Shown here in pieces: positions 4,760-7,999 of a stretch of 7,999 nucleotides of DNA. The notes beneath the pieces were generated by a model, which saw nothing but the letters and a program-made list of their open reading frames with translations, was not told the DNA's origin and did not search any database. Position 1 is the stretch's first letter, and each line of letters opens with the position of its first letter. A program made the translations under genes and the position numbers. Source of the DNA: Bacteroidota bacterium (GTDB lineage Bacteria > Bacteroidota > Bacteroidia > Chitinophagales > Saprospiraceae); the NCBI GenBank assembly GCA_018969455.1, contig JAGWYI010000174.1, forward strand, positions 1 through 7,999. The letters are read 5' to 3'.

Positions 4760-7702
4760 ATGAGCAAAATACGGCCCAAATATACCCTGCTGATGTTGTT
4801 TCTCTTGCAAATCCAGGCTGTTTATACTCAGGAAATATTTTATATATATAGAAAGCCCACAACGGGTCTTTTTGCCATTTCAAAAATTAATCCTAAAACT
4901 TGTGTAATAACAGATGTGGTAGATATTTTGCCTCCAACCGATGCTACGGTCCAAACCTTTACATCCATTGCGTTTGCTCCGGATGGCAACCTTTATGCCA
5001 CTGAAACCAAAATCCCTTTGAGTAAAGGCATCAGTAAAATTGATCTTATAAGCGGCAATTGCACCAGAATATTAGATTTACCATTAAACTATATTGGAAA
5101 TTCGATGACATGCTCCGAAGATTACACCATATATTGGGGTGCAATTAACATTTTTAGTTACAATATCTTGAATGGCACATTAAAATCTTTAGGTGGTCCA
5201 TTACCCTTACTATTGGCTGGCGACTTAACCTTTAGAAATGGCAAATTATTGGGTGCTGCAGATATGAACACCATTCTGGAAATCAATCTGAACGCGCCCG
5301 AACAAAGTGTAGAACTGTTTGATTACACAACGGATCCCAATTTTAGCGCATTTGGCATCGTAAGTTATGCGCCAACCTGCGACAATACGACCACATATAT
5401 AACAGCCAATGAAAATGTAGGAACCAATCCCACCGGAAAATTGTACAAACTGGATTTTACAAGCCAGTCGACGCAGTTTTTGTGCGACCTTCCTTATGGC
5501 GCTTTGGATGCTGCCATTAAAAATGAATACAATGCCTCTTTTTGCGATGTGTCCCTTAATTTGGATCCGGATACTTCAACTTTGGCCTCTCCGACAGATT
5601 ACAATGGCAAACCTGTTTGTTTGCCTGGTCAAATTTTTTTGGCAGATACTTCGGATGCCATTCTCCGCTCAGGATATCATATTGATTCCTTACACATAGC
5701 ATTGTTACCCAACCCCGACATTGGCGCCGGAGAATGGATCGCTCCTCTGAACGCGTCAATTCCAGGCCTCATCCTGAGCCTTCCGGATCCCCTTCATGCC
5801 AATTTTTACAATAATTCAGGAAGCATTTCCGACGACAATGTCGGTATTTTCAATCAAATAATCCGGCAAATGGTTTGGAAGGCCGACAAAGGCGTTGGAT
5901 CCCGGCAAGTGCAATGGGTGGTATTTGCCTCTAACGGTCAAACGGACACCGCGCATACCAATATTACCATATTACCAGCAAATTTTGCCGGATCCGATCA
6001 AATGATTGAAGTCTGCTCTAATGGTTTGCCATTTTCACTGAATTCCGCACTTTCAGGCGATGCTGGAACGAACGGCGTGTGGTATCCCGCACAAATCTAT
6101 GATCCACAAATAGCCAGCCCGGGGGTGTTTGTTTATACCGTTGACAATGGGATCTGTCAGGCTGATACGGCCCGTATTCAGGTAATTGAAAATCCGGCGC
6201 CCGTGTTTGATCTGGGTTCCGATTTGCATTTGTGTGCAGGGCAAACTCAAATCCTCATACCCTATGGCGCTCCGGGAAATACCTACAGTTGGAGCACGGG
6301 TTCCCAGGGAAGCAGCATTCAAGTACAGACGGCCGGGATTTATTGGGCAGAAGCAACCAATGCAAAAAAATGCCACTGGGTTGACACCATCCGGGTTATA
6401 CTTGCAGATACCTTTCGAATTGAGGAACAGGTTTCTGTGTGTAAGGGCAAGAAAATAGCATGGCATGGGCTTGAGATTCAATCAGATACCAATGTATGTG
6501 TGCATTATTCCAGTGTTTTGGGCTGTGATTCCATCCGTTGCCTTTCTGCAACATTCTCCTTATTGGATACCCTTCATGAAACGGACTTGTTTTGCGGAGG
6601 CGCTTACATTTGGTACGGCGACACCTTGACGCAAGCGGGTCGTTATCAGCGGGTTTTGCATGAAGTTGGCATGTGTGATCAGGTGTTGGTATTTAATTTG
6701 GCAGATCATACCTTGCCCGCTCCCAAAATTGTGGGCGATACCTTGCTTTGTGCCGGAGAGACTTCAAGTTTGGAGCTTGCAGGGGGATATTCTACGTATA
6801 GTTGGTCGACCGGAGATAAAACAAATAAAATCACTGTAAATTCTGCCGGAATCTATGCCGTTACGGTGAGTGAATCTTCGGGTTGCATCGGAGCAGACAG
6901 TGTAAAAATAGATGTTTTGGAACCGATTTCATATGTTTGGCGGGCGGCGGATGCTTCTTGTGTGGGTTATTCGGATGGATCAATATGGCTGGATTCCATC
7001 CGTGGCGGTTTTCCGCCATATCAATTTCGGATTGATGGTTCCGGATTGGCGGCTAATCCGTATTTTACCAATTTATCAGCCGGGATTTATCAGATTGAGG
7101 TTTCAGATCAAAAGGCCTGTACTGTAGAAAAGGAGGTTGAGGTCGGAGCGCCATCTTCCTGGGATTTGGATTTGGGGCCTTCTGTATGGCTTGCACCAGG
7201 ACTGGTTTACACCATTCCATTAAGTGTAACTGGAGCGCCATTTTCGCCCCTGAGTTATGCGTGGAGGCCGAGTTTGAGCCTTTCCTGTACCAATTGTGCG
7301 CAACCGCAGGTTATGTTACAGTCAAACGAAAGTTTTGAGGTTACGGTAACCGACGGGCATGGATGTACACAATCCGGGATAATTGCGCTGAATGTCCGCG
7401 ACACGATTCTTGTGTATGTTCCGAACATATTTTATCCGAATGGATCAGCAGAAAATGCGGAATTCAGAATTTTTGGTCGTTCCGAATCTGCGATGCGGGT
7501 TGATTTGCTGCAAATTTTTGACAGGTGGGGAGCGAAAATATTTGAAAAACGGGATTTTAGTCCGCAAGACAAGGATGCGGGTTGGGATGGGATGATAGAA
7601 GGGAAAGAAGCCGCAACCGGCGTGTACGTTTGGCGCATCAGGTTGCGGCTTCCGGATGGTACTGTTGCGGAAAAGCGCGGGGAGTTTACGTTAATGCGTT
7701 GA
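4760..7702 (+). CDS. Large secreted surface protein: beta-propeller, Ig/PKD-like repeats, SprB repeat, T9SS type B sorting domain
   Basis: A 980-residue exported protein with no recognised enzyme. Residues 1-24 are a signal peptide (basic MSKIRPK, hydrophobic YTLLMLFLLQIQAVYTQ). Residues about 25-260 resemble an NHL/SMP-30-like beta-propeller (AFAPDGNLYATE at 71-82, LTFRNGKLLGAADMNTILEINL at 156-177). Residues about 285-405 resemble the extracellular beta-sandwich module that ends RQVQWVVFASNGQTDTAHTNITI. Four Ig/PKD-like cysteine-bearing segments follow: about 418-476, 478-548, 556-650 and 652-720. The second and fourth are clear duplicates (YSWSTG...AGIY in both). Residues about 722-796 look like a SprB repeat (CVGYSDGSIWLDSIRGGFPPYQFRIDG). 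Residues about 884-980 are the type B gliding motility-associated C-terminal domain (VPNIFYPNG, IFDRWGAKIFEK, GWDG, GVYVWRI). It should be exported by T9SS and held at the cell surface; adhesion is a reasonable inference. It is the only intact gene between the tyrS direct repeats and converges with the tyrS 3' end. Confidence 0.92.
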   Translation: MSKIRPKYTLLMLFLLQIQAVYTQEIFYIYRKPTTGLFAISKINPKTCVITDVVDILPPTDATVQTFTSIAFAPDGNLYATETKIPLSKGISKIDLISGNCTRILDLPLNYIGNSMTCSEDYTIYWGAINIFSYNILNGTLKSLGGPLPLLLAGDLTFRNGKLLGAADMNTILEINLNAPEQSVELFDYTTDPNFSAFGIVSYAPTCDNTTTYITANENVGTNPTGKLYKLDFTSQSTQFLCDLPYGALDAAIKNEYNASFCDVSLNLDPDTSTLASPTDYNGKPVCLPGQIFLADTSDAILRSGYHIDSLHIALLPNPDIGAGEWIAPLNASIPGLILSLPDPLHANFYNNSGSISDDNVGIFNQIIRQMVWKADKGVGSRQVQWVVFASNGQTDTAHTNITILPANFAGSDQMIEVCSNGLPFSLNSALSGDAGTNGVWYPAQIYDPQIASPGVFVYTVDNGICQADTARIQVIENPAPVFDLGSDLHLCAGQTQILIPYGAPGNTYSWSTGSQGSSIQVQTAGIYWAEATNAKKCHWVDTIRVILADTFRIEEQVSVCKGKKIAWHGLEIQSDTNVCVHYSSVLGCDSIRCLSATFSLLDTLHETDLFCGGAYIWYGDTLTQAGRYQRVLHEVGMCDQVLVFNLADHTLPAPKIVGDTLLCAGETSSLELAGGYSTYSWSTGDKTNKITVNSAGIYAVTVSESSGCIGADSVKIDVLEPISYVWRAADASCVGYSDGSIWLDSIRGGFPPYQFRIDGSGLAANPYFTNLSAGIYQIEVSDQKACTVEKEVEVGAPSSWDLDLGPSVWLAPGLVYTIPLSVTGAPFSPLSYAWRPSLSLSCTNCAQPQVMLQSNESFEVTVTDGHGCTQSGIIALNVRDTILVYVPNIFYPNGSAENAEFRIFGRSESAMRVDLLQIFDRWGAKIFEKRDFSPQDKDAGWDGMIEGKEAATGVYVWRIRLRLPDGTVAEKRGEFTLMR

Positions 7703-7741
7703 AGAGGTATTATACTTCACGACGCCAGGTTTTGGGCACAG

Positions 7742-7816
7742 CGATCTTTATAAATCATTAAAAATCAGCGAAATTCATCCTGATTTATGCACAAAATCCG
7801 GCGAATCCTGGTATAC
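7742..7816 (+). repeat. Dispersed/inverted repeat, right arm (75 nt)
   Basis: Inverted partner of 4266-4340 (68 of 75 matching, no gaps), starting CGATCTTTATAAATCATTA and ending GGTATAC. It starts 39 nt after the stop of the surface protein gene. The inner stem is kept (ATAAATCA 7750-7757 with TGATTTAT 7781-7788). The outer stem seen in the left copy is degraded, because the matching bases around 7727-7738 have diverged (GTTTTGGGCAC). Confidence 0.88.
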
Positions 7817-7823
7817 TTTGCAA

Positions 7824-7840
7824 CCTGTTTTGAAAACAGG
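7824..7840. terminator. Small perfect hairpin between convergent genes, possible terminator
   Basis: CCTGTTTTGAAAACAGG is a near-perfect palindrome that folds into a 7-bp stem with a 3-nt loop. It lies between the stop of the surface protein gene (7702) and the stop of tyrS (7853), where a bidirectional terminator would be expected. It is not followed by a clear T run on either strand, so intrinsic termination is uncertain. Confidence 0.3.
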
Positions 7841-7852
7841 TGAATGCAGGCC

Positions 7853-7999
7853 TTATCCTTGAGTTTTCAGCAAAAACTTGTTCTTTTTGCCATTTTCGAT
7901 CATAATGTATTGGCCGTGGAGCAGGTGTTCGGCGCCCACTTTTTGGTCCAGATTGCCCACTTTTTCCTTGTTGATGGAAATGGCGTTGTTTTGAATGGC
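7853..7999 (-). CDS. tyrS: Tyrosyl-tRNA synthetase, C-terminal end (runs off the right edge)
   Basis: The last 48 codons of a minus-strand gene ending at TAA 7855-7853. They encode AIQNNAISINKEKV, then GQYIMIENGKKNKFLLKTQG, the C-terminal half of the S4-like tRNA-binding domain of tyrosyl-tRNA synthetase, which charges tRNA-Tyr with tyrosine in the cytoplasm. The family assignment comes mainly from the longer copy at 3883-about 4205, with which it shares 46 identical residues; only the last two differ (QG here, NQ there). As there is no break before the window edge, this is probably the 3' end of the complete, functional gene, whose catalytic part would lie to the right. That is inference; the sequence beyond 7999 decides it. 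Confidence 0.8.
   Translation of the reverse strand, partial: AIQNNAISINKEKVGNLDQKVGAEHLLHGQYIMIENGKKNKFLLKTQG
7863..7999. repeat. Direct repeat, right copy (tyrS 3' end)
   Basis: Right-hand partner of 3893-4029, with one mismatch at 7883 in 137 bases. It is truncated by the window edge, so its real length is unknown. Recombination between the two copies would remove exactly 3970 bp, including the repeats, the transposase remnant and the surface protein gene, and would rejoin tyrS to the Rossmann gene. Confidence 0.97.

Noticed and set aside
4651..4851. Small 66-codon plus-strand frame upstream of the surface protein
   Set aside because: It overlaps the signal-peptide region of the surface protein in another frame and has no features of its own.
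3883..7855. Integrase-type genomic island with attL/attR in tyrS
   Set aside because: The topology fits, but there is no integrase, excisionase or other mobility gene apart from a dead IS256 remnant, and the repeat is much longer than a typical att core. Kept only as a hypothesis in the findings.
3883..7999. Simple tandem duplication of tyrS and its downstream region
   Set aside because: After a tandem duplication both copies should be followed by the same sequence. Here the left copy is followed by the Rossmann gene and the right copy by unrelated sequence from the third base past the shared part.
1..7999. CRISPR array, tRNA/rRNA genes, riboswitch
   Set aside because: No regularly spaced repeats, cloverleaf-like sequence or recognisable riboswitch was found on reading both strands of the non-coding parts.

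Overview
The window looks like a chromosomal segment of a gliding-type member of the Bacteroidota (Saprospiraceae/Chitinophagales/Cytophagales-like; the exact family cannot be set from sequence alone). The main evidence is that two large secreted proteins end in the two classes of type IX secretion (T9SS) sorting domain: type A on the subtilase at 1535-3205, and type B (gliding motility-associated/CHU_C) on the 980-residue protein at 4760-7702. The absence of clear Shine-Dalgarno sequences fits this phylum.

Layout. At 1-246 is a mostly non-coding stretch, with a possible divergent gene leaving the left edge. At 247-1515 (+) is an acetyl-CoA hydrolase / 4-hydroxybutyrate CoA-transferase family enzyme. 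It converges, 19 nt apart, on a minus-strand series. Read in transcription order from right to left, that series is a 3' fragment of tyrS (3883-about 4205, open to 4248), a COG2085-type NAD(P)-binding Rossmann protein (3259-3879), and a T9SS-exported S8 protease (1535-3205). From about 4205 to 7852 is an accessory block. It holds one arm of a 75-nt dispersed/inverted repeat (4266-4340), a frameshifted remnant of an IS256-family transposase (about 4377-4650), the 980-residue T9SS type B surface protein, and the second, inverted copy of the repeat (7742-7816). At 7853-7999 the 3' end of tyrS occurs again on the minus strand and runs off the right edge.

The most notable structure is the duplicated tyrS 3' end. 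Positions 3893-4029 and 7863-7999 match at 136 of 137 bases in direct orientation, exactly 3970 bp apart, and the only difference is synonymous. Sequence outside the repeat differs immediately on the stop-codon side, so a simple tandem duplication does not explain it. The arrangement is what an insertion at the 3' end of tyrS would leave: the right copy completes the gene, and the displaced original 3' end stays next to its former downstream neighbour, the Rossmann gene, 3 nt away. Inside these direct repeats the surface-protein gene is flanked by inverted repeats and sits beside transposase debris. I see no recombinase in the block, so the mechanism is open. I do not claim a new defence or metabolic system here; the novelty is architectural.
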